Shown here piece after piece: positions 19,512 to 28,080 of a stretch of 64,000 nucleotides of DNA (its first letter is position 1; every line of letters begins with the position of its first letter). A program made the translations under genes and the position numbers. Under the pieces are notes generated by a model. It had not been told where the DNA came from. It searched no databases and was given only the letters and a program-made list of their open reading frames with translations. This DNA comes from Pyropia yezoensis (Eukaryota > Rhodophyta > Bangiophyceae > Bangiales > Bangiaceae), in contig CM020619.1 in assembly GCA_009829735.1 (NCBI GenBank), forward strand, positions 16,807,816 to 16,871,815, read 5' to 3'.

Positions 19512-21455
19512 ATGGCGACTCCGGGAGTGGAGACGGACTCTCTCGATGAGCGCATGGAGGACGCCTCCTACGGTGCAGCGCCTGCCGGGACTTCCGGCGG
19601 GGGCTCCGCGATCGTTCCGGGGGATGGGACTCCCGCGTCACCCGGCTTTGGGTTGACGGCGGGATCTCCCCCGGAGGCGGGACAAGTTGTCCCGCGTGAG
19701 GCCTTGGGGTGGTGGTTTTACCCCGCTTGGCCTCTGCATGAGGAGGGGTTGAGTGTTCTTCGCTGTGGCCGACTTGGCGCAGCGATGGGTCGGGTATGGG
19801 ACCGCCTACGGGAGAAGTATCCCCGTAGGGTCGGGTTCCCTGCCGGCTTCAGGACGGACCAGTTTGCCTTCCTGGACGACGAGGAGGTCGAAGACGTACA
19901 ACGGGCCAAGGCCATGGTGGACCGCGGGGGAACTATCCCGGGTCCCGGCGACTTGCCGACCTTCACTTGGGACGCGGTGGCAGCTCGCCCCCCGTACCTT
20001 CACGAGGCCGATCCGCACACTCATCACTTTGATGTGCGGATGGAGAAGGACTTCCGGCGAGGTCCCTACTTGGTGACCTCGGCTAAACTTGAGTTTCCTC
20101 AGCAGTCTGCTGCCAGTAAGGAGCAATACTACCCGAAGAAGCCCGAGTGGTGGCCTCAAGTTGAGGTCCCCTACGGGTTCCCGGCGTTGTTGCCACGGTT
20201 GCTTGACCACTTTGGCTCCGTCATGTTGACGGCTGGCCCTGATCATCTGGTGTGGGCCATGTTGGCCACCCAGTGGCTCCTCGAGGTCATGTCGACCTGG
20301 GTGTCTTGTGTTCAGCGGCGGGGGATGCTCTGGCATCTCCCCCTCCGGCTCATCCAGGGTTTGGAACAGCTCACCCCTCAGCTAGTTGCTGAGGGGTGCT
20401 CATCAGGACAACTCACTCTACTTGAGGAGATGCTCCGCCTCCACAAGTTTATCGAGTGGGAGAGCATTGAGCACAAGTTGCGCCGCCCCACTCGTGGGCC
20501 CAAGGACGATGGCGCACTTCGCCAGTTCGTATGGGTCGCTCGTGAACTTCACGACGGCCGTGTGGTCCTACGAGAGGGGTTGGGCATCGGGGACTACCCG
20601 TATGCCCCGGGGGTGGATCGCCACACTGCGCCACCCCCGGACAAGCCCATAGTTATGGCCGTGCCCTCATACGATGACCACATGACTCAACCTACTGCGT
20701 GGGCCCCAAGTCGGGGTCGCAGTTACACCCGGGTCCCGCCACCTCGGCGGGTCCCTCCGCTTCCTCCTGTCCCCTTCCAACCACACGGGGACATCCCGAT
20801 TAGCGTGGCCATTGAGTCGACCACCCCGGTGTCCCCCAACTTGGGGGCCACCCTCTTGACGGTATACCCCAAGTTGGTGTTACCGCCCACGCCTCTAACC
20901 TCAGAGATGATGATCACCACGTTGGTGCGTACCATTTCCTGGTTGGCCGCGTCGACCGCAACCCTCCAAACTTCCGAGCCTCCTCAACTTGAGGAGCGCG
21001 TTCGTACTGCAGTGGCGACCGCGAGTTGCGAGTCGGTGGCGGAGTTTATGACGGCCGAGTTGGCTCGCATTGGGGCTATTATGCCCCAGTCAGCCCCACT
21101 TGGGCGTGGCAAACGTCGCGCGAGCCGGGCATACTCGCCTCCTCACCGTCGTCGCCGACACTCGCGGCGCTCTCCCTCCGTGTCGGAAGACGAGTTGTCT
21201 TACTCCGTCTCGGAGTCTTCTATTCCGTCGGAGACGGAGTCTGTCCGGCGTCTGCGTCGCAAACTTGCGCGCAAGACCAAGCAGAAGAGTAGCCACGGTC
21301 GGCGCCACTTGCGCGACCGTGAGGGGCGCGACGGTTCCGACCTGGAGCCGCCGCCCCCTCCAACGAGTGGAGACCGTTATCGGCGTGGGTCTCGCCGCTC
21401 GCCTCTACGTGAGGGCGAGGGCCGTGGGCTTGGTGAGTCTAGCATGCATGCCTAG
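19512..21455 (+). CDS. Antisense accessory ORF of the retrotransposon
   Basis: This 647-aa ORF is on the strand opposite to gag-pol, between the pol stop and the 3' LTR. The start GAGCCATGG at 19,512 has good context; the frame is open upstream to 19,341. The N-terminal ~450 residues have normal composition, with WWFYPAWPLHEEGLSVLRCG, FDVRMEKDFRRGPYLVTSAK, HLVWAMLATQWLLEVMSTW and RQFVWVARELHDGRVVLREG. The C-terminus is an Arg/Ser-rich tail (PPHRRRRHSRRSPSVSEDEL) resembling nuclear RS or RNA/DNA-binding tails. I recognise no family. Additional antisense ORFs are known in some plant Ty3/Gypsy elements, mostly without a known function. The intact frame in a young copy suggests it is maintained by selection. 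Confidence 0.75.
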   Translation: MATPGVETDSLDERMEDASYGAAPAGTSGGGSAIVPGDGTPASPGFGLTAGSPPEAGQVVPREALGWWFYPAWPLHEEGLSVLRCGRLGAAMGRVWDRLREKYPRRVGFPAGFRTDQFAFLDDEEVEDVQRAKAMVDRGGTIPGPGDLPTFTWDAVAARPPYLHEADPHTHHFDVRMEKDFRRGPYLVTSAKLEFPQQSAASKEQYYPKKPEWWPQVEVPYGFPALLPRLLDHFGSVMLTAGPDHLVWAMLATQWLLEVMSTWVSCVQRRGMLWHLPLRLIQGLEQLTPQLVAEGCSSGQLTLLEEMLRLHKFIEWESIEHKLRRPTRGPKDDGALRQFVWVARELHDGRVVLREGLGIGDYPYAPGVDRHTAPPPDKPIVMAVPSYDDHMTQPTAWAPSRGRSYTRVPPPRRVPPLPPVPFQPHGDIPISVAIESTTPVSPNLGATLLTVYPKLVLPPTPLTSEMMITTLVRTISWLAASTATLQTSEPPQLEERVRTAVATASCESVAEFMTAELARIGAIMPQSAPLGRGKRRASRAYSPPHRRRRHSRRSPSVSEDELSYSVSESSIPSETESVRRLRRKLARKTKQKSSHGRRHLRDREGRDGSDLEPPPPPTSGDRYRRGSRRSPLREGEGRGLGESSMHA

Positions 21456-21566
21456 TTGGCAGCTGCCTTTGTCGTGAGAGTGTGAGGGTTAGGGCTGTAG
21501 TTAAAAGCCACTCTGCGTACCACTTCGACTTGAAGCACTCTCTTGGCACTGTTGCTCGGCCTTCCC

Positions 21567-24500
21567 TCACGTTGAGGGAGGGCTGTTAGGGTCTATCTCA
21601 TTCCGGGCACAGTACGCCCGGACCTTCTCAGCGGGAAGGTCCTCCACATACTCCCACGTATCATCCTTGGCTTTGTAGCCAAACCAACGCACCCTCAACA
21701 TGAGGCGGTCAGTGTCCTCATCCCAGCCGTGGTCGATGAACGTATCGAACACGTACTCCTGCGGGCCCTGTTTGGCCGCAGGCAGCGAGGGGAGGCGCCA
21801 CGCTTCCAGCGCACGTGCCCAAGCTGGGTCGCCTGCAGGCGGTGGTGCAACTTTGACCACGTCCTGTCCGTTCACTGTGCGGATCCCATCGTCACTTTCG
21901 ATGGTGTAGCGCCGCCCATCAGTACGAAGGACCTGGTACGGCCCCTTCGTCTGGAATACCAACTTACCCCCAGTTGGGGTGTGTGAGTGTACCAGCACCC
22001 AGTCACCCTGCTCGGGGACATGTTTCGCATTGCGCACCTTTTTGTCAAAGGTACGCTTGTAGCGCTTTTGTGCTTTGTCCATCTCAGCCCTGACTTTAGG
22101 GATGAGGTTTTCAAGCCTAGCAGCGAACTCCGCCTTACTCTCAGTAGGAGTAGGCGTACTGCCACCACCCTCCCTAGTTGGGAGCGGCCGCCGCACGGCA
22201 ATAGACCGCACGCGACGGGGGGTCACAAAAGCGAGGGGTACTTCCCCGGTAGATGAGTGAACCTGCGAATTGTAGGCAGTCGTCAGAATAGAAATGTATT
22301 GGTCCCACGTCTTCACGTGCTCACTCACATAATGGCGCAGCTGCCTAACAATAGTTTTGTTGAAGCGCTCCACCTGCCCATTAGTTTGTGGGTGGTAGGG
22401 GGTGGCATAGTTTGCCTTAACCCCCAACATATCCAGCACTCCCTGGAACAGTACAGACGCAAATTGCGGTCCATTGTCCGATAGTGTACTATCCGGAATG
22501 CCATACGCGGCAACCCAGTGATCTAGGAAGGCTGACACGACCGACATGGCCGTGATCTCTGCCAGTGGGATCGCTCGCGTAAGTTTCGTGAAGCGGTCAC
22601 TGATGACCAGGAGGTACTGGTTGCCCTCCTCGGTCACTGGCAGTGGCCCAAGGATGTCCATCGCCAACGCGGCGAAGGGCTCCTTGGCCGGGAACAATAG
22701 CATAGCCGTAGTAGGCCGCCGTTCCATCAGACGGTTCTGTGCACAACTTGTGCAGGCAGCCACCCAACTGTAGATGTCCACCACCATGGACGGCCAGTAG
22801 TACCTGGTCCTCAGGGTCTGGTACAGTTTACTAGACCCCAGGTGTCCACCCGTGGGAGCGTTGTGCTCCCTCTCAAGGATACTGTCCTTGAGGGATGCGG
22901 GGACGACAAGTTGCTCGGTCCCCTGGAATACCCCCCTCCTCAGGAGGAGGCCATCATCTCCCAGAAAGAATCGCGTCTCCGCCACTGTATCCAGTGTATC
23001 CCTCTGCGACTTGCAGAAGGGATCTTCGGCCTGGGCCTTCACCACCTCGTCCAGGGACGGGGGCAAGTACTTCTTGTTCCCTGGCACCTCGGGGTTCAAC
23101 GCTTGACCCGAGCGTGTGACTACCCCCACGATGGGGATGTCCTCATCGACTGGGGTGGTGTCCAGTCCCTCGGTAGGTACCCGAGAGAGGCCGTCGGCAA
23201 GGGCATGTTGCCTGCCAGGTCGGTACTCAATATCAAAGTTGAAGGGTGCAAGTCGCACCCTCCACCGGTTGAGACGAGTGTTCGTGCAGTCCGTCTTGAA
23301 GATGAACTGCAACGCGCGGTGGTCACAGCGGATGAGGAACTTCTCACCCTCTAGGTAGTGACGAAGTGACGTCACCGCCCACACCACTGCGAGTCCTTCC
23401 AACTCGGTGACTCCGTAGTTCTTTTCGGCCGAGTTTAGCCCCTTGCTGAAGTATCCCACCGGCAGGTACTCCTTGTCCGGCTGCTGCTGAAGCAACACAC
23501 AACCAAGTTGGTCGTAGCTAGCGTCCACATCCAGGATGTAGTGGCCTCCCAACCTGGGAATAGCCAGGATAGGGGGCTTCAGCAGAAGGTCCCGAAGAGT
23601 CTCAAAGGATTCCTGCTCCACCCGACTTGGGGGAGGCAGGTTCTTCGGTAGCGTTGAGCTCACTAACTCATTCAACGGCTTCGCCACCTTGGCGAAGCCC
23701 TTGGTGAAACGTCGGTACACGTTACGCATCCCGAGGAAGCTCCTCATCTGGGTCTGGGTCCGGGGGTACTGAGCCTTACGGATGGCCCTCAAGTTTTTCT
23801 CGTTGACACTGAGACGCCCCGGACGGACAACATGTCCCAAGTATTCCACCTCTTGAGTGAAGAGGTGGCACTTACTCGCCTTCAGTGACACACCGGCGTC
23901 AGCAAGTAGCTTGAACACCTGGCCAAGATGGCCAATGTGTTCTTCCGGACTTTGGGAGAACACAATGATATCGTCTAGGTACACGAGACAGATCTGCCAC
24001 CGTACTCCGGCCAGAATCATGTCCATAGCGCGCTGGAAAGTTGCCGGCGCGTTACACAGGCCAAACGGTAGACGCTTGCACTGGTAGGTACCACAGTGAC
24101 AGGTAAAGGTAGTTTTATGCCTGTCCTCCGGGGCAATGGGAATTTGCCAGTACCCCGCGTTACAGTCCAGGGTAGAGAACACGTTTGCCTCCCCCAGAGA
24201 GTCCAGACAGTCATCCATCCTAGGTAGGGGATAACTGTCCTTCACCGTGCTCTCGTTGAGCTTACGGTAGTCGATACAGAACCGGGGGGTCCCATCAACT
24301 TTGGGGACTATAACCACCGGACTCGCCCACTCGGCGTTGCTGGCCTCGATCACATCGAGGGCCTCCATGCGAGCAACTTGCTCCTTAACGAGGGCCCTTG
24401 CACGGGGTCCTCCCCTATACGGTTGTTGGCGTATAGGGGGTGCACCGGGCTTCAACTCGATCCGGTGTTGGGTAGCTCTCATGAGTCCCAATTGACCATC

Positions 24501-25550
24501 CCACAACTTGTGATATTGGTCCAAGAGGCGTTCAACTTGAACCCTCAACCTGGGTGGGACACCCTCCATGTTCACATGGGGCCGAGGAGAGGCGGCCGAC
24601 TTGGCTTGATGCTTCTCCTTTCCGGACTTCGGGTCGCTACTTGCGCCCGCGTTGAGGGTGACCGCTACTACCGGTCCCTCGTGTTGGTCGATATAGCCGA
24701 ACTTGGCTCCCGACTTGAAGTACTTGGGCGACGAGTTCAGGTTCATCACCTGGATCCTCCACGGGACTCCGGCTTTGGAGTCCATCGTGCCAAGGGCAAC
24801 TTGCACTTGGTGCTTGCGAGCAAGACGGGGGTGAGGGTGCACCAACCCGTTCCCCGTATAATCAGTTACAACATCCACGTGCGCCACCGAGTTGGGGGGC
24901 AACGTGACTTTACGGGCTAAACGCAGGGTAGCAGTAAGCCCTTCCCTCACAGAACAAACAGGCTTCGACTGTAAGACTGTCACAGGAGCCACGGACTTTC
25001 CCTTACCAAGGATGGGGATAGTCTCCCCATTCATCAACTTGACCCAGTACTCAGGGCCACAAATCAAAGGCACTTGTGTTACGACATAAGGGGTACCCAG
25101 AAGCAGGGGTACCGATATATTCTCAACTACACCATAGGTCACGTCGACCTCATGGGTCCCCAACCTAGTTGGTAGGGTCACGGCACCAACGATGGGAAGT
25201 ACCCCACCATTGATGTCGATCAGATGGTCAGCTGTAGACTTCCAGCGTTGGAGCTTCATCTCCTTTGGTAATAGCGACTTGCGTATCAAGGAGGCTCCTG
25301 ACCCGGTATCAAGTACGATACGGGCACAACAGGCGCGGCCGGGGGCAAGTTGCACCCGTCCCGCCACCTGGAAGTTCTCACCCGTCAACACCGCGATGAC
25401 CCGACGTGGGTTTACGTTCTTGGGGAGTCCTACCCGAGCTGGGCGGACCCCCTTAGGTCGCCGCAGTATCCGACACGGTTGATTCGTCCTTTTGGCCCGC
25501 TTGGCCGAGGCGACCGTTGTGAGCTTCGGACGACCAGCTCCAACGGTCAT
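21567..25550 (-). CDS. pol: Pol polyprotein (protease, RT, RNase H, integrase, chromodomain)
   Basis: The ORF is 1327 aa and uninterrupted. The aspartic protease has LDTGSGAS at ~80-87. Reverse transcriptase spans ~380-560 with VVIVPKVDGTPRFCIDYRKLN and YLDD at ~524-527. RNase H starts around 673 (LDVDASYD) with ELEGLAVVWA and CDHRALQFIF. The integrase zinc motif uses H896, H903, C933 and C936; its catalytic triad is D964 (AMDILGP), D1025 (LSDNGPQF) and E1061 (GQVERFNK). A C-terminal chromodomain at ~1265-1317 contains LRVRWFGYKAKDDTWEYVED, which places the element among the chromoviruses and suggests targeting to methylated histone. Its ATG overlaps the preceding ORF's TGA as ATGA, so expression needs re-initiation or a -1 shift. 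Confidence 0.95.
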   Translation of the reverse strand: MTVGAGRPKLTTVASAKRAKRTNQPCRILRRPKGVRPARVGLPKNVNPRRVIAVLTGENFQVAGRVQLAPGRACCARIVLDTGSGASLIRKSLLPKEMKLQRWKSTADHLIDINGGVLPIVGAVTLPTRLGTHEVDVTYGVVENISVPLLLGTPYVVTQVPLICGPEYWVKLMNGETIPILGKGKSVAPVTVLQSKPVCSVREGLTATLRLARKVTLPPNSVAHVDVVTDYTGNGLVHPHPRLARKHQVQVALGTMDSKAGVPWRIQVMNLNSSPKYFKSGAKFGYIDQHEGPVVAVTLNAGASSDPKSGKEKHQAKSAASPRPHVNMEGVPPRLRVQVERLLDQYHKLWDGQLGLMRATQHRIELKPGAPPIRQQPYRGGPRARALVKEQVARMEALDVIEASNAEWASPVVIVPKVDGTPRFCIDYRKLNESTVKDSYPLPRMDDCLDSLGEANVFSTLDCNAGYWQIPIAPEDRHKTTFTCHCGTYQCKRLPFGLCNAPATFQRAMDMILAGVRWQICLVYLDDIIVFSQSPEEHIGHLGQVFKLLADAGVSLKASKCHLFTQEVEYLGHVVRPGRLSVNEKNLRAIRKAQYPRTQTQMRSFLGMRNVYRRFTKGFAKVAKPLNELVSSTLPKNLPPPSRVEQESFETLRDLLLKPPILAIPRLGGHYILDVDASYDQLGCVLLQQQPDKEYLPVGYFSKGLNSAEKNYGVTELEGLAVVWAVTSLRHYLEGEKFLIRCDHRALQFIFKTDCTNTRLNRWRVRLAPFNFDIEYRPGRQHALADGLSRVPTEGLDTTPVDEDIPIVGVVTRSGQALNPEVPGNKKYLPPSLDEVVKAQAEDPFCKSQRDTLDTVAETRFFLGDDGLLLRRGVFQGTEQLVVPASLKDSILEREHNAPTGGHLGSSKLYQTLRTRYYWPSMVVDIYSWVAACTSCAQNRLMERRPTTAMLLFPAKEPFAALAMDILGPLPVTEEGNQYLLVISDRFTKLTRAIPLAEITAMSVVSAFLDHWVAAYGIPDSTLSDNGPQFASVLFQGVLDMLGVKANYATPYHPQTNGQVERFNKTIVRQLRHYVSEHVKTWDQYISILTTAYNSQVHSSTGEVPLAFVTPRRVRSIAVRRPLPTREGGGSTPTPTESKAEFAARLENLIPKVRAEMDKAQKRYKRTFDKKVRNAKHVPEQGDWVLVHSHTPTGGKLVFQTKGPYQVLRTDGRRYTIESDDGIRTVNGQDVVKVAPPPAGDPAWARALEAWRLPSLPAAKQGPQEYVFDTFIDHGWDEDTDRLMLRVRWFGYKAKDDTWEYVEDLPAEKVRAYCARNEIDPNSPPST

Positions 25551-26011
25551 TCGTTTCCCGCCGACTTGGCGTCCGAATCTGAGGGCGAAGGGGAAGACGA
25601 CGAGTCCGAGAACGACGTGTCCGCCCCCTCCGCCGAGGGTGTGGTGACCGCCACTACCGGTCGAGACCCACCCTCGCGGCGCGAACGTACTTCGTTCGTA
25701 GCCGACTTCTTACTCGCATTCCTAACAAGTTGTTGGATGCGTTTACTCAACTTGGGGCAATCATATGCCCAGTGTCCATCGGAGTTGCAGTTCCAACACC
25801 GATGGTCAGCTCCCGGAGGGGTCTTCCCAACTGGGGAAGACGAAGAGATACCTTGGGAAGTTCCCACGGCAGCTACCACCCTCTCCTTGCGGATTCGGCG
25901 CGCCTCTCTCAACTCTCTGGCCTGGCGCGCCTCCTCCCGTTCCTTGGCCAACTCGGCCTGACGCTCCAGGCGTTGTTCCTCCCGCAACTTGCGGTAGGCC
26001 TCGCCTCTGCG
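25547..26011 (-). CDS. Gag C-terminal part: coiled coil and CCHC zinc knuckle
   Basis: This region is in the same frame as gag, separated by a single TAA at 26,012-26,014. It begins with a charged helix (REEQRLERQAELAKEREEAR) and contains CWNCNSDGHWAYDC, a CX2CX4HX4C nucleocapsid knuckle that binds RNA. A Ser/Asp-rich tail ends at TGA, overlapping the pol ATG by four bases. Either gag has recently lost this part through a stop, or the stop is suppressed to make Gag-NC. Confidence 0.85.
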   Translation of the reverse strand, partial: RRGEAYRKLREEQRLERQAELAKEREEARQARELREARRIRKERVVAAVGTSQGISSSSPVGKTPPGADHRCWNCNSDGHWAYDCPKLSKRIQQLVRNASKKSATNEVRSRREGGSRPVVAVTTPSAEGADTSFSDSSSSPSPSDSDAKSAGNE

Positions 26012-27517
26012 TTAGGCGAACCTAGCCAACTCGGCCAGGGTCGCCCGGGCAGTGTTATGCTCCCGGGTCTCCATCCGGACTGACCAATGGAGTCCCTCCA
26101 CAAACCGACTCTTCACCACAGCTTGTGGATGAAGAAACCCACAAAGATTGTTGAGCTTACGAGCACGCTCCGCAAAGGACATCTCGTCCTCCGCCTCGTC
26201 CTGATGGGCTTGCGTGAACTCCTCGACCTGGGAAGCCAACGCCGCTTCATCAACCATGGCCCTCAACAACCAGTTGACGAGCTCCAAATAGGACGTCACC
26301 TCCCCAGCGCCTCCACTCGAGGAGCTGGGCATGACGGACATAAGTTCTGTCCGCAGGTCTCCCTTCGTAAACTCCTGTAGCATGTAAAAAGCCATGCCTT
26401 CACTTATGGCATTGTCGTCACAGGCTTTTGTGAAACGACGTAGGAACTCAAAGACACGGAGGGGGGGAGTTCCATCCCACTCCGCTTTGTGCCCAAAAGA
26501 GTGAAGTGCATTCTTTTTGGCACGGCCCATGGCTCGGGCCTGGTCAGGACCATACGCCACCGACTTGTTGTGGAGGGCGTAGGTCTCACAGTCAAAGATC
26601 CTCTGGTAGACCGGGTTGGCTACCTGGATCTTGGGCGGCACCTCACGTTGAGGGAACAGCCGCTGTGGCACTGGGGTAAGTTCACCCTCAGTGCCTGTAG
26701 TCCGGCGCGGCGCGCTTGGTGTAGCCGCCGGTGTTGTCGGGGGGACCTCCCCCATGAAGGGCGTACGCCCCACCGAGTATGGTGTGGCTCCCTCGCTGGG
26801 AGTCACAGGGGTCGCCCCCTGTTCGGGGCGACCCGAGATAGGCGTGAGGGGGGATTCCCCCTGCGCCTGCGGGCTCGAAAGCCCCAATCCGGTCTGGACA
26901 TTAAGGCCATCTGGCAAACTCGCCACAATCTGATTCAGAATAGTATTCGTCATCGTGACCACCAGGTCCGGCAAAGTCTGCCGCAACACATTGGTCGCCT
27001 CCCGACGGACAGTTTCCGCGAGGAGTGGATTGACCACTCCAGTTGAGTCTCGGTCCACCTCCGGGAGTCCACCTGAGGGGTAACCACGTTCCTCAGGGGT
27101 CTCAACCGGGGGCATGGGCGCAAGCCCATCGCCGACCGACGGAGGTCCGCCGTCCTCCGAAAGCCTAGTTGGCGATGGCTCCATGCCAAAGTTGGCTCCA
27201 ACCCGAGTGGAACCCGCGGGGACAGTCCTCACCCCTTGGGACGTTCCCGTTGAGTATACCACGCGGTGGCCAGACTTCGGCCCACCCACATCAGAAGTGT
27301 CACCCGAGTGAACTCCCGACTGAGTCGGGGTGGCCTGTTGCCCGCCCGCACTTCCAGTCCTGCTGGCTTGAGGGACCTCTAGTCCCTCTGCGACCCCAGG
27401 TAAACCCACCTGTGTCTCACCAGTATTCAAAGGCACTGAAGTACGTGCGTCACCCGTGTACTCCCCGGACGACGGGGGGTCCGAGCTAGCCATGTTGGCT
27501 AACGATCCGTATGACAC
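26012..27517 (-). CDS. gag: Gag, capsid part, ending at an in-frame TAA
   Basis: The ORF is 501 aa. The N-terminal ~280 residues are Pro/Gly/Thr-rich and disordered. The C-terminal ~200 residues form a retrotransposon gag domain, with RIFDCETYALHNKSVAYGP, LRVFEFLRRFTKACDDNAIS, YLELVNWLLRAMVDEAALA and FAERARKLNNLCGFLHPQAV. The reading frame continues after TAA into the zinc-knuckle ORF, so this is one gag interrupted once. Confidence 0.9.
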   Translation of the reverse strand: MSYGSLANMASSDPPSSGEYTGDARTSVPLNTGETQVGLPGVAEGLEVPQASRTGSAGGQQATPTQSGVHSGDTSDVGGPKSGHRVVYSTGTSQGVRTVPAGSTRVGANFGMEPSPTRLSEDGGPPSVGDGLAPMPPVETPEERGYPSGGLPEVDRDSTGVVNPLLAETVRREATNVLRQTLPDLVVTMTNTILNQIVASLPDGLNVQTGLGLSSPQAQGESPLTPISGRPEQGATPVTPSEGATPYSVGRTPFMGEVPPTTPAATPSAPRRTTGTEGELTPVPQRLFPQREVPPKIQVANPVYQRIFDCETYALHNKSVAYGPDQARAMGRAKKNALHSFGHKAEWDGTPPLRVFEFLRRFTKACDDNAISEGMAFYMLQEFTKGDLRTELMSVMPSSSSGGAGEVTSYLELVNWLLRAMVDEAALASQVEEFTQAHQDEAEDEMSFAERARKLNNLCGFLHPQAVVKSRFVEGLHWSVRMETREHNTARATLAELARFA

Positions 27518-27593
27518 GGTCCAAGTCCACCGTTCCTCTGAGACAGAGGGCCCCCTACACCCGGGTGCACCCGGAGGTAAAGTTTACCTCTGT

Positions 27594-27612
27594 CCCCTGC
27601 TGCTCCACCAAA
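27594..27612 (-). other. Primer-binding-site candidate
   Basis: Directly inside the element's 5' LTR the minus strand reads TTTGGTGGAGCAGCAGGGG, that is TGGTGGAGCAGC after a two-base offset. TGG-initial sequence is expected for pairing with a tRNA 3' CCA end. The tRNA was not identified, and this is not the common initiator-Met site. Confidence 0.55.
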
Positions 27613-28080
27613 TGTGGCAAAAACCACTCGCACACACGGCACCCAAGTTGGGGCGGTATGCGAGAGCTGCCTCCCGTGTCGGGGGAACCGGAAGAAGTGC
27701 AAGTCGCACACACTCTGTCCCTGTTGTGGGGCAAACCCCCCACCAACAAACAAGAAGATGGTGTGTGGTCCAACAGTTTCTTGGTCGGGACGGGGACGCA
27801 GGGCCAAGCCCCGCTGTCCCTCCCCTTATCCCCCCAGGGTCCCCTCAGAATCTCGCCACTCAGAATCTCCCACCCCAGCACCTGCCCACCGGGCCACACG
27901 AAAATTCAAGACGATAAATGCAGAAAACCCTCAAATCCAAGTTGGATTTACTACTAAGCTAACTATCCCAAACTTAGGGAATATGGACCCAAATGCAGGG
28001 GGAGGAACGGATCAGGCTAGTGGCCTGCCGCCCCTTGCATGGCACGTGTTGCCCCCTACCTGGGGGTCAATACTGCCACA
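27613..28080 (-). repeat. LTR (the element's 5' LTR)
   Basis: 468 bp, starting TGTGGCAAAAACC and ending TACTGCCACA on the plus strand. On that strand, an ATG inside it (27,993) is open in frame into the helicase 3' part, adding 29 LTR-encoded codons plus the target-site sequence. Confidence 0.97.

Larger units (their letters stand above)
18703..28080 (-). mobile_element. Ty3/Gypsy chromovirus retrotransposon, nearly intact
   Basis: The element is read on the minus strand. It has two 468-bp LTRs (TG...CA) with four mismatches (about 99.1% identical), a GCATG target duplication, a primer-site candidate beside the right LTR and a polypurine tract beside the left LTR. Gag, a zinc-knuckle ORF and pol follow in the expected order. 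It has transposed recently into the helicase gene. Gag contains one in-frame TAA, which may silence it unless read through. Two features are unusual: a 647-codon ORF on the opposite strand between pol and the 3' LTR, and dozens of short AASTT-centred palindromes throughout. Confidence 0.97.

Noticed and set aside
22842..25961. Plus-strand ORFs inside pol and gag (for example 22,842-23,354 and 25,350-25,961)
   Set aside because: They are antisense shadows of uninterrupted pol/gag coding sequence. Only the ORF outside pol (19,512-21,455) is independent.
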